From the NCBI GenBank assembly GCA_021202575.1, contig JAJQCU010000177.1, forward strand, positions 1 to 6,395: 6,395 nucleotides of DNA. Reading direction: 5' to 3'. Source of the stretch: Lachnospiraceae bacterium. GTDB lineage: Bacteria > Bacillota > Clostridia > Lachnospirales > Lachnospiraceae. Shown here piece after piece: positions 1 to 5,444 of the stretch. Each line of letters opens with the position of its first letter. The stretch's first letter is position 1. The position numbers were made by a program, and so were the translations under genes. The notes beneath the pieces are model-generated. The model was not told where the DNA came from. It made no database searches and was given only the letters and a program-made list of their open reading frames with translations.

Positions 1-198
1 GCGGAGGCGAAGGACATGTGCCGCAAGACGGACAAGCAGCGGCAGAGCTATTACAATTATTACTCCGCCAAGAAGTGGGGCCGGGCTGACAGCTATCATC
101 TGTGCGTTGACAGCGGGGTCCTGGGCGTTGACGGCACCGTGGATTTTCTGTATGAATATATCAAAATCCTGGAGGCTCACAGGAACGGCGAGAGGTAA
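1..198 (+). CDS. Cytidylate kinase-like family protein, C-terminal fragment
   Basis: Only the last 65 residues are present; the reading frame is open from base 1, so the true start lies upstream of the window. The visible part reads through KTDKQRQSYYNYYSAKKWG and then YHLCVDSGVLGVDG. This is the usual end of the cytidylate-kinase-like proteins common in Clostridia: a lysine/arginine-rich lid helix, a YY-Y-KKWG stretch, then a short strand with LC-DSG-LG. The family resembles CMP kinase (phosphoryl transfer from ATP to a nucleoside monophosphate), but its true substrate is generally not known. The P-loop is outside the window, so catalytic competence cannot be judged. The 50 bases after the stop, before the convergent HAD gene, show no clear terminator with a T-tract. 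Family assignment is by recall of the motif pattern and is fairly secure; function is not. Confidence 0.75.
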   Translation, partial: AEAKDMCRKTDKQRQSYYNYYSAKKWGRADSYHLCVDSGVLGVDGTVDFLYEYIKILEAHRNGER

Positions 199-248
199 GG
201 AACTGTTGTCGCCAATCGGCAATGGCAAAGGGGCAGGATACTGTATCG

Positions 249-980
249 TCAGATGACCTCTGAAATCACATTGATTCTCTGGCAGTTAGCCGGGAGTGGA
301 CTTCCCATCCCCGGAGACTGTCTGGTATATACGTAAATACTGTCAAGGCCGTTGTCATGGGCACCCCAGGCATCGGCCTTGTCGTCGTTTCCCACCATGA
401 CGGACTCCGCGGGGTTTAAGCCCTGTTCCTTTAATAATTTCTGATAGAAATGACGGGAGGGCTTGACGAAGCCCGCGTCTGAGGAATAGTAGACAGCGTC
501 GAAGGAATCGTAAATTCCAAGGGCACGCATTTCCGGCTCTGTGAACAGGCGCTGGGCATTGGAGAGGAGATATACCTTCCTGCCGCTTTCATGTAACCGG
601 GCAAGCAGTTCCAAAGCTCCCTCATACAGAGAAAGATGCTCCATGGAAATAGCGCGGAACGTGACCGCCCAGTCTGACGTATGTTCTCCGGAGACAGAGA
701 CTCCCTTCGCCAGGTAAAGATCAGGAATTAGCTCCTCAAAGGAAGCCTCAATCTCCTCGGGCGGCACATACACTCCCAGTTTTGAGCTGGTTTCAACGCT
801 TTTTTGCTTCTTCTGCTCGTTTATTTTATTGTAATAAGTCTGTTTAAGCTCCGCCGCCGTATATTCCGCGCCCTGAAAGCGCATATACAGCGCCATTTTT
901 TCCCAGAGGTATTTTTTCCGCTCGTTGGTGCGGATGTCCACCAGGGTGCCGTACAGGTCAAAGATGTAATTCCGGTACAT
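249..980 (-). CDS. HAD-superfamily hydrolase with DxYGT motif
   Basis: This is a 243-residue soluble protein with all four HAD motifs in order. Motif I is FDLYGTLVD with the nucleophile Asp8; motif II is the LLSN stretch (Ser140, Asn141); motif III is VKPS with Lys173; motif IV is VGNDDKAD (Asp199, Asp200 and Asp203). The helical insert between motifs I and II (about 20-120) is a type C1 cap. The family hydrolyses phosphate esters or, in haloacid dehalogenases, carbon-halogen bonds through an aspartyl intermediate. Tyr10 stands where phosphatases have the second Asp of DxDxT, as in dehalogenase-type members, so the substrate is open. The start at 980 is chosen because AAGGAG lies just upstream (about 7 bases away). 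Extending to the in-frame start at 1049 would place it in the predicted promoter. It is transcribed divergently from rplU and convergently with the upstream gene fragment. Confidence 0.88.
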   Translation of the reverse strand: MYRNYIFDLYGTLVDIRTNERKKYLWEKMALYMRFQGAEYTAAELKQTYYNKINEQKKQKSVETSSKLGVYVPPEEIEASFEELIPDLYLAKGVSVSGEHTSDWAVTFRAISMEHLSLYEGALELLARLHESGRKVYLLSNAQRLFTEPEMRALGIYDSFDAVYYSSDAGFVKPSRHFYQKLLKEQGLNPAESVMVGNDDKADAWGAHDNGLDSIYVYTRQSPGMGSPLPANCQRINVISEVI

Positions 981-1020
981 GGATAGGCTCCTTTTTGAAA
1001 ATAAGGTTATGACATTACTT

Positions 1021-1049
1021 AATCTACTGAAAGGAAGGAAAATTGTCAA
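1021..1049 (-). promoter_or_regulatory. Predicted sigma-A promoter of the HAD hydrolase gene
   Basis: Read on the - strand, a perfect TTGACA (1049 to 1044) is followed after exactly 17 bases by TAGATT (1026 to 1021), which matches four of six positions of TATAAT. Transcription would begin near 1014, giving a leader of about 34 bases that carries the AAGGAG site and the ATG at 980. This rules out the longer in-frame start at 1049. Confidence 0.65.
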
Positions 1050-1069
1050 CTGCGATTTTCAAAAATTTC

Positions 1070-1098
1070 TTGACAAGAGCCGCCTTCACTGCTATGAT
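1070..1098 (+). promoter_or_regulatory. Predicted sigma-A promoter of the rplU operon
   Basis: A perfect -35 box TTGACA (1070-1075) is followed, after a 17-base spacer, by TATGAT (1093-1098), five of six matches to the -10 consensus. Transcription should start near 1105, just before the structured leader. Its -35 box lies 20 bases from the -35 box of the divergent HAD promoter. It is the only strong promoter I see for the eight-gene run that follows. Confidence 0.85.
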
Positions 1099-1104
1099 AC
1101 CTAA

Positions 1105-1186
1105 GGTATGCCGCTTAACGAGGTATAAGTATGCCCAAAATGGGGCATCACCACAGTTAGCGAGTAAATAACAGGAGGTGTCTTAG
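1105..1186 (+). ncRNA. Ribosomal protein L21 leader (cis-regulatory 5' UTR)
   Basis: The stretch between the promoter and rplU has the look of the Firmicutes L21 leader (Rfam type L21_leader). It has a conserved CCGCTTAACGAGG block, a central hairpin, and a CAGTTAGCGAGTAAA block just before the ribosome binding site. The pairing can be read directly: an outer stem joins CGCTTAAC (1112-1119, one bulged T) to GTTAGCG (1156-1162), and an inner hairpin joins ATGCCC (1131-1136) to GGGCAT (1143-1148) with a 6-base loop. Leaders of this class are thought to allow feedback control of the operon by a ribosomal protein, probably L21. The ligand is inferred and not visible in the sequence. AGGAGG (1173-1178) follows, 8 bases before the rplU ATG. 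Confidence 0.82.
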
Positions 1187-1492
1187 ATGTACGCTATTAT
1201 TGCAACAGGCGGCAAGCAGTATAAAGTAGCCGAGGGTGACGAGATCAGAGTGGAGAAGCTCGATGTAGAAACCGGCAGCGAAATTACTTTTGACCATGTC
1301 CTGGCGGTAAGCGGAGAAACCTTTAAGGCCGGCGCTGACGTTGCGGATGCAAGTGTAACAGCAACCGTCACAGCTCAGGGCAGGGGCAAAAAGGTCATCG
1401 TTTACAAGTATAAGAGAAAGACCGGCTATCACAAGAAGAACGGTCACAGACAGGCATACACTCAGGTAAAGATCGACAGGATCAATGCGTAA
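1187..1492 (+). CDS. rplU: 50S ribosomal protein bL21
   Basis: This is a 101-residue protein, the usual bL21 length, opening with [14 protein letters not shown], the hallmark start of the family. The early part (about 1-60) is the beta-barrel domain. The basic C-terminal part, with [20 protein letters not shown] at about 68-87, is the rRNA-binding segment that contacts 23S rRNA. bL21 is an early-to-middle 50S assembly protein that binds near bL20. The start is supported by a strong AGGAGG 8 bases upstream. It is the first gene of the operon and follows the L21 leader, so its own product may regulate it. The next gene, prp, begins 24 bases after the stop in the same reading frame. Confidence 0.98.
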   Translation: MYAIIATGGKQYKVAEGDEIRVEKLDVETGSEITFDHVLAVSGETFKAGADVADASVTATVTAQGRGKKVIVYKYKRKTGYHKKNGHRQAYTQVKIDRINA

Positions 1493-1516
1493 CCGCATAC
1501 ACACATATCTGATTAT

Positions 1517-1849
1517 ATGACGACAATCATTTTTGAGAGATCAGGAAGCAGCTATCGTTCCATGACCTGCATGGGACATGCCGGACATAAGCGCTTTCCC
1601 CTGGAAAAGGATATGGTCTGCGCCTCCATTTCCGTTCTGGTGATCAACACCATCAACGGGCTGGAGAAGTTTACGGACACGAAATTCCAGGTACAGACCA
1701 ACGAGGAGACGGGATATATCCGCTGCGAGTTTGAAGGGGAATTATCCTCAGAGGCGAGGGTGCTGATGGACACGCTGGTTCTTGGTCTGAGTGACATCTG
1801 CCGGCAGTACGGCAGAAGGTATTGCTGCATAGAATTCAAGGAGGTATAA
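1517..1849 (+). CDS. prp: Ribosomal-processing cysteine protease Prp
   Basis: Prp (ysxB family, 110 residues here) cuts the N-terminal extension off ribosomal protein L27 in Firmicutes and relatives, a step needed because the extension would reach into the peptidyl transferase centre. The catalytic pair is visible: His21 in MGHAG and Cys35 in KDMVCASIS, followed by the family's conserved NTINGLEKF (44-52). Its place between rplU and rpmA is diagnostic. Two things are odd. The His-Cys spacing is 14 residues rather than the usual 12, and the glycine that normally stands two residues before the Asp of the GxDxVC motif is absent. Also, the 24 bases before the ATG contain no ribosome binding site, so translation may depend on coupling to rplU. 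No other start in the gap is available: an in-frame TAA of rplU lies eight codons upstream. The identity is secure. Confidence 0.95.
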   Translation: MTTIIFERSGSSYRSMTCMGHAGHKRFPLEKDMVCASISVLVINTINGLEKFTDTKFQVQTNEETGYIRCEFEGELSSEARVLMDTLVLGLSDICRQYGRRYCCIEFKEV

Positions 1850-1853
1850 GGCC

Positions 1854-2144
1854 ATGTTAAATTTGAACCTTCAGTTTTTTGCCCATAAAAAGGGAATGGG
1901 CTCTTCCAAAAACGGCAGAGATTCCGAATCCAAGAGACTGGGCGCGAAGAGGGCTGACGGACAGTTCGTCAAGGCCGGCAACATTATTTACAGACAGCGC
2001 GGCACGAAGATCCACCCCGGCACCAACGTGGGCCGCGGCGGAGACGACACTCTGTTTGCAACGGCAGACGGTATTCTCAGATTTGAGAGAATGGGCCGCG
2101 ACAAGAAGAAGGCTTCCGTATATCCGGTAGCTGAGGCCGAGTAA
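1854..2144 (+). CDS. rpmA: 50S ribosomal protein bL27, precursor with cleavable N-terminus
   Basis: bL27 sits at the peptidyl transferase centre, where its flexible N-terminus touches tRNA. This 96-residue form starts [20 protein letters not shown]. The first nine residues are the Firmicutes-specific extension, and by the known Prp specificity cleavage falls after Phe9, leaving Ala10-His-Lys-Lys-Gly as the mature N-terminus. The rest is typical: [14 protein letters not shown], the [16 protein letters not shown] block, then [16 protein letters not shown]. The start is fixed by AAGGAGG (1838-1844), which lies within the end of prp, 9 bases upstream. Only 4 bases separate the prp stop from this ATG, so the protease and its substrate are co-transcribed and probably translated together. 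Confidence 0.98.
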   Translation: MLNLNLQFFAHKKGMGSSKNGRDSESKRLGAKRADGQFVKAGNIIYRQRGTKIHPGTNVGRGGDDTLFATADGILRFERMGRDKKKASVYPVAEAE

Positions 2145-2158
2145 CACGGACAAAAGAC

Positions 2159-2187
2159 AGGCTCCAGACTCTGACGGTTTGGAGCCT
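2159..2187 (+). terminator. Hairpin between rpmA and obgE, possible weak terminator or attenuator
   Basis: AGGCTCCA (2159-2166) pairs perfectly with TGGAGCCT (2180-2187) in an 8-bp stem with a 13-base loop. What follows (TCGTATTATT) is T-rich but is not a proper T-tract. It lies 15 bases after the rpmA stop. It could partly end transcription after the abundant ribosomal proteins, or serve as an RNA processing or stability site, so that obgE is made at a lower level. No good promoter is visible between it and obgE, so full termination is unlikely. Confidence 0.5.
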
Positions 2188-2227
2188 TCGTATTATCCGA
2201 AATTCCGAGGGATGAAGGAGGCGGCGG

Positions 2228-3520
2228 ATGTTTGCCGACAGAGCGAGAATTATAGTAAAAAGCGGAGCGGGCGGCAACGGCCACGTCTCTTTCAGAAGAG
2301 AGAAATTTGTCCCGGCGGGCGGTCCTGACGGCGGCGACGGCGGCAACGGCGGCAGCGTTATCTTTCAGGTCAACGAGGGTCTCAATACCCTGACGGATTT
2401 CCGCCATGTGAGAAAATACGCGGCCCAGGCCGGCGAGGAGGGGGACAAGAAAAACCGGAAGGGCAAAAGCGGCGAGGATCTCTATATTCAGGTGCCTGCC
2501 GGTACGGTCGTCAAGGAGGCCTCCACCGGACAGGTCATTGTGGACATGTCCGGAGATACGAAGGAATTTGTTCTGCTGAAGGGCGGGCACGGCGGCCGGG
2601 GCAACGCGCGCTACGCGACCCCCACCATGCAGGCTCCCAAGTATGCCCAGCCCGGGCAGCCGGCCCAGGAGCTGGAGCTGATTCTCGAGCTGAAGGTCAT
2701 TGCCGATGTGGGGCTCGTGGGCTTCCCCAACGTAGGAAAATCCACCTTGATCAGCCGGGTTTCCAACGCCAGGCCCAAAATTGCCAACTATTATTTCACC
2801 ACTCTGCAGCCCAGTCTGGGCGTGGTGGATCTGGACGAGGGAAAGGGCTTTGTGATGGCGGATATCCCGGGCCTGATCGAGGGAGCCAGCGAGGGAGTCG
2901 GCCTGGGACATGAGTTCCTGCGCCATGTGGAGCGCACGAAGGTGCTGATTCATGTGGTGGACGCCGCAGGCAGCGAGGGCAGAGATCCTGTGGAGGATAT
3001 TTACGCCATCAATAAGGAACTGGCAAATTACAGTCCGTCCCTTCCGACACGCCCCCAGATCATTGCCGCCAACAAGCTGGATCTTCTCTATGACGGCGCG
3101 GATGAGGCTGTGGAGCGCCTGAAGGCCGAATTTGAGCCTCAGGGGTATCGTGTCATGCCGATTTCCGCGGCCACCGGAAAGGGCGTCAGAGAGCTTCTTT
3201 TTCAGGTTTGGGACATGCTCTCCGAGCTGGATGATCAGCCTGTGATCTTTCAACAGGAGTATTTTCCGGAGGAGCATAAGGAGACCGGGGACGAGCCCTT
3301 CACAGTGGAATATGACGCCAAAGAGAAAGCCTATGTGGTGGAAGGCCCCAGTATTGAGAAAATGCTGGGCTACACCAATCTGGAAAGCGAAAAGGGCTTT
3401 AAATTTTTCCAGGATTTTCTGAAGGACAGGGGCGTCATTGCCCGGCTGGAGGAAATGGGAATCCAGGACGGCGACACCGTCCAAATCTACGGCTTTGCCT
3501 TTGACTATTATAAAAATTAG
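2228..3520 (+). CDS. obgE: Obg-family GTPase, 50S assembly factor
   Basis: This is a 430-residue, three-domain Obg protein. Residues 1-158 form the glycine-rich Obg fold (GGPDGGDGGNGGSV at 31-44; GGHGGRGNARYATP at 119-132). Residues 159-335 are the GTPase domain with G1 GFPNVGKST (165-173), G2 Thr191-Thr192, G3 DIPG (212-215), G4 NKLD (282-285) and G5 ISA (312-314). Residues from about 350 to 430 match the C-terminal OCT domain that clostridial and bacillar Obg proteins carry. Obg binds the 50S subunit late in assembly, and its activity is linked to GTP and (p)ppGpp levels, cell division and the stress response; the gene is usually essential. The start is set by AAGGAGG (2215-2221), 6 bases before the ATG. 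It lies 83 bases after rpmA, past the hairpin, and every motif needed for activity is intact. Confidence 0.98.
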   Translation: MFADRARIIVKSGAGGNGHVSFRREKFVPAGGPDGGDGGNGGSVIFQVNEGLNTLTDFRHVRKYAAQAGEEGDKKNRKGKSGEDLYIQVPAGTVVKEASTGQVIVDMSGDTKEFVLLKGGHGGRGNARYATPTMQAPKYAQPGQPAQELELILELKVIADVGLVGFPNVGKSTLISRVSNARPKIANYYFTTLQPSLGVVDLDEGKGFVMADIPGLIEGASEGVGLGHEFLRHVERTKVLIHVVDAAGSEGRDPVEDIYAINKELANYSPSLPTRPQIIAANKLDLLYDGADEAVERLKAEFEPQGYRVMPISAATGKGVRELLFQVWDMLSELDDQPVIFQQEYFPEEHKETGDEPFTVEYDAKEKAYVVEGPSIEKMLGYTNLESEKGFKFFQDFLKDRGVIARLEEMGIQDGDTVQIYGFAFDYYKN

Positions 3521-3545
3521 AATCAAAACGGAGAAAAAGTGAGCA

Positions 3546-3869
3546 ATGACAAGCAAACAGCGCGCGTATCTGATGCATCTGGCGAGTGATCTTGACCCCA
3601 TTTTCCAGATAGGAAAGGCTTCTGTGACCCCGGAGTTTGTGGAGGCTGTCAGCGAGGCGTTCAACAAAAGAGAGTTGATCAAGATCAGCGTCCTGAATAA
3701 CTGCATGGATGATCCGAAGGAGCTGGCCCACACTGTGGCGGGACGGACCCGATCCCAGGTGGTGCAGGTGATCGGCAATAAGTTTATTTTGTACATAGAA
3801 AATAAAGCCAACAAAAAGATCATCCTGCCCCTGGAGATTGATCCGGAAATAGCAGGGTATCAATTCTGA
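3546..3869 (+). CDS. yhbY: YhbY-type CRM-domain RNA-binding protein
   Basis: This 107-residue protein is a single CRM domain (the YhbY/YqeI family), linked to assembly of the large ribosomal subunit. It opens MTSKQRAYLMHLA, followed by PIFQIGKASVTPEF, RELIKISVL (42-50), and the closing VQVIGNKFILY (73-83). The loop that is usually GxxG reads G23-K-A-S26, so its second glycine is missing. The C-terminus, rich in Lys and Ile and ending at 107, runs about ten residues past the core of the domain. Only a weak GGAGA site (3530-3534) precedes the ATG, 11 bases away. It follows obgE by 25 bases and precedes nadD by 71, matching the yqeI-nadD-yqeK-rsfS order of Bacillus. Confidence 0.93.
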   Translation: MTSKQRAYLMHLASDLDPIFQIGKASVTPEFVEAVSEAFNKRELIKISVLNNCMDDPKELAHTVAGRTRSQVVQVIGNKFILYIENKANKKIILPLEIDPEIAGYQF

Positions 3870-3926
3870 GGCTGATTTGGAGAAACCGGGAAGATATGGA
3901 AATTCCCGGGCTGACAGGGAAATATC

Positions 3927-3932
3927 AAGGAG
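3927..3932 (+). promoter_or_regulatory. Ribosome binding site that fixes the nadD start
   Basis: AAGGAG stands 8 bases before the ATG at 3941. The upstream in-frame ATG at 3896 has only a GGAAG two bases away, too close to work well, so 3941 is preferred. It also gives the usual NadD N-terminus, MAKIGLMGGTFNP. Confidence 0.85.
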
Positions 3933-3940
3933 TAAAGCGG

Positions 3941-4597
3941 ATGGCGAAAATCGGCCTAATGGGCGGCACCTTCAATCCCATACACAACGCCCATCTGGCT
4001 CTGGCGGAGGCCGCCTACAGCTATTGCGGGCTGGATCAGGTGTGGTTTATGCCCAGCGGAATTTCCTATTTAAAAAGCGGACTTTCCATTCCGGATTCTG
4101 AGGTGCGTTCGGATATGGTCAGGCTGGCGATTGAAAACGTACCTTATTTTTCTTTTTGCGATGTTGAAATCCGGCGGGAGGGCAATACCTACACTGCAGA
4201 CACACTGGAGGAGCTGACAAACCGCTGTCCGGAGCATGAGTTTTTTTTCCTTATGGGCGCGGATTCCGCTTTTTATTTTCCTCACTGGTATCAGCCGGAG
4301 CGGATTACCCGGCTTTGTACTCTGGGAATCGTAAATCGAAATCCCCGGGAACAGGAGAAGCTGGAGGCGCAGATACAGCTGCTGAAAAATAAGCTTCACG
4401 CGAAAGCTGTGTTGATTCCTTTTCAGGATCTGTCTGATATTTCATCCAGCCGGATTAGGGAGCTGGTACGGCTGGGGGAGCCGATCACAGACTATGTACC
4501 TTCATCGGTGGCTGAATATATACAGAGAAACCGGCTTTATACAGAGATTTCAGAAGATCAGGGCAAAGGGCGGCAATGCCCGAAAGACAGGGAATAA
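3941..4597 (+). CDS. nadD: Nicotinate-nucleotide adenylyltransferase
   Basis: NadD joins nicotinate mononucleotide and ATP to give deamido-NAD and pyrophosphate, the central step of NAD synthesis in the cytoplasm. The 218-residue protein has the nucleotidyltransferase signature GGTFNPIHNAHL (8-19, with the HxxH pair His15 and His18), the GADS turn (106-109) and the C-terminal ISSSRIR motif (167-173), which binds ATP phosphates. The region normally reading PPHK after the second strand is SYLKSG here (42-47), as I recall for some Lachnospiraceae NadD proteins. The fold appears to end near the RLY at 198-200; the last 18 residues are a polar tail that most homologues lack. The stop is followed by an unusual 219-base insert before yqeK, and the tail may be a by-product of that insertion. 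Confidence 0.97.
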   Translation: MAKIGLMGGTFNPIHNAHLALAEAAYSYCGLDQVWFMPSGISYLKSGLSIPDSEVRSDMVRLAIENVPYFSFCDVEIRREGNTYTADTLEELTNRCPEHEFFFLMGADSAFYFPHWYQPERITRLCTLGIVNRNPREQEKLEAQIQLLKNKLHAKAVLIPFQDLSDISSSRIRELVRLGEPITDYVPSSVAEYIQRNRLYTEISEDQGKGRQCPKDRE

Positions 4598-4816
4598 AAG
4601 CAGCAATATAAATGCTGTGTTGATATGAAAGCTGAATGCAAAGCTCAGAAATGATTGTATTTACGCATTGACACAATGAAGGGACAAAAGGTCAGAAATC
4701 GAATGCTTACGCAAGGTACGCCCTACGGGTGTACATTCGCATTTTTGATCTTAGGTACCGCAACGACATGCCTTTTTGTCGCTTTAATCATGTTACTAAA
4801 AAACGGGAGAAAAGGA
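4598..4816 (+). repeat. Hairpin-rich insert between nadD and yqeK, probable dispersed repeat
   Basis: These 219 bases separate two genes that usually abut or overlap. They hold no convincing gene but several palindromes. CAGCA/TGCTG is at 4601-4617. CATTG/CAATG, with a 3-base loop, is at 4666-4678. An 8-bp stem, GTACGCCC/GGGTGTAC (4716-4723 and 4727-4734, one G-T pair), is flanked by CGAAT/ATTCG (4700-4704 and 4735-4739). GGTACC lies at 4754-4759, and CGACA/TGTCG at 4764-4781. TTACGCA occurs twice (at 4661 and 4708). The densest part, about 4700-4782, looks like a compact, non-coding, REP- or MITE-like element; other copies cannot be shown in this window. The reading frame of yqeK stays open back to a TTG at 4655 and would encode a hydrophobic stretch, but no ribosome binding site supports it. 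Confidence 0.5.
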
Positions 4817-5392
4817 ATGGACTTAAAAAAGCTCAGGAAGAAAATGAGAAAAGTACAGGATGAACCCCGTTATGAGCACACCCTCAGCGTCGCCTACACC
4901 GCTGCCAATCTGGCCGCCGTTCACGGAGGAAATGTGGAGAAGGCTCTGCGGGCCGGAATGCTGCACGACTGCGCCAAGTGTCTGCCGGATCATGATAAGC
5001 TGGAGCTGTGCAAAAAATATCATATCCATGTCAGCGATATGGAAAGGCGAAATCCTTCCCTGCTTCACGCGGAGCTGGGAGCCTGTCTGGCGAAGGAACT
5101 CTACGAGGAGTCTGATCCTGACGTGTTAAACGCGATCAGCAGTCATACCACCGGCAGGCCGGACATGAGCCTTCTGGAAAAGATTATTTTTGTGGCGGAT
5201 TATATTGACCCCGGCCGGACAAAGGGGACCCATCTGCGGGAGATCCGGAAAATGGCATACGAGGATATTGACCGGGCCGTTGTCCGGATTCTGCGGGATA
5301 CGCTGGAATATCTGGTAAAAACCAAAACGGATATCCATCCGGGAACGCAGAGGACACTGGATTATTATCTGAAGCATGAAAAGGTTTCCTGA
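4817..5392 (+). CDS. yqeK: YqeK, HD-domain symmetrical Ap4A hydrolase
   Basis: YqeK cleaves diadenosine tetraphosphate into two ADP, removing a stress nucleotide. The 191-residue protein shows the HD-type metal site: His21 (RYEHTLSV), the His50-Asp51 pair (MLHDCAK), His84 (LLHAELGA), His110 (ISSHTTG) and Asp128 (VADYIDPGR). These match the family in order and spacing. The start at 4817 is chosen because GGGAG (4805-4809) lies 7 bases upstream, the length is then close to the family norm (about 190), and the protein begins at the expected first helix. An extended form from 4655 or 4676 would add up to 54 residues with a membrane-like segment but lacks a ribosome binding site. It is followed by rsfS after 52 bases, the same order as in Bacillus. 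Confidence 0.95.
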   Translation: MDLKKLRKKMRKVQDEPRYEHTLSVAYTAANLAAVHGGNVEKALRAGMLHDCAKCLPDHDKLELCKKYHIHVSDMERRNPSLLHAELGACLAKELYEESDPDVLNAISSHTTGRPDMSLLEKIIFVADYIDPGRTKGTHLREIRKMAYEDIDRAVVRILRDTLEYLVKTKTDIHPGTQRTLDYYLKHEKVS

Positions 5393-5444
5393 AGCGGAAG
5401 GATAAAAAACGCTCAGGCTTTGGAAAAGAGTGAAGGAGGAATTT

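Noticed and set aside
212..227. Imperfect GCCA/TGGC palindrome between the first gene and the HAD gene as a terminator
   Set aside because: The stem is only 4 bp with mismatches, and there is no T-run on either strand.
981..1049. A 23-residue N-terminal extension of the HAD hydrolase
   Set aside because: It would start inside the predicted -35 box and has no ribosome binding site, while AAGGAG precedes the ATG at 980 and motif I then sits at the normal distance.
1988..3823. A 611-codon open frame on the - strand opposite rpmA, obgE and yhbY
   Set aside because: It is antisense to three well-established genes, spans their boundaries, shows no recognisable domain, and is best explained as a by-product of GC-rich codon use in obgE.
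3896..3940. An upstream start for nadD adding 15 residues
   Set aside because: The ATG at 3941 has a well-spaced AAGGAG and yields the standard NadD N-terminus.
4568..4581. GGGC/GCCC hairpin at the end of nadD as a terminator
   Set aside because: The stem is only 4 bp, lies inside the coding sequence and has no T-tract after it.
4668..4673. TTGACA upstream of yqeK as an internal promoter
   Set aside because: No -10-like sequence lies 16-18 bases downstream, and the motif is part of a small palindrome in the suspected repeat.
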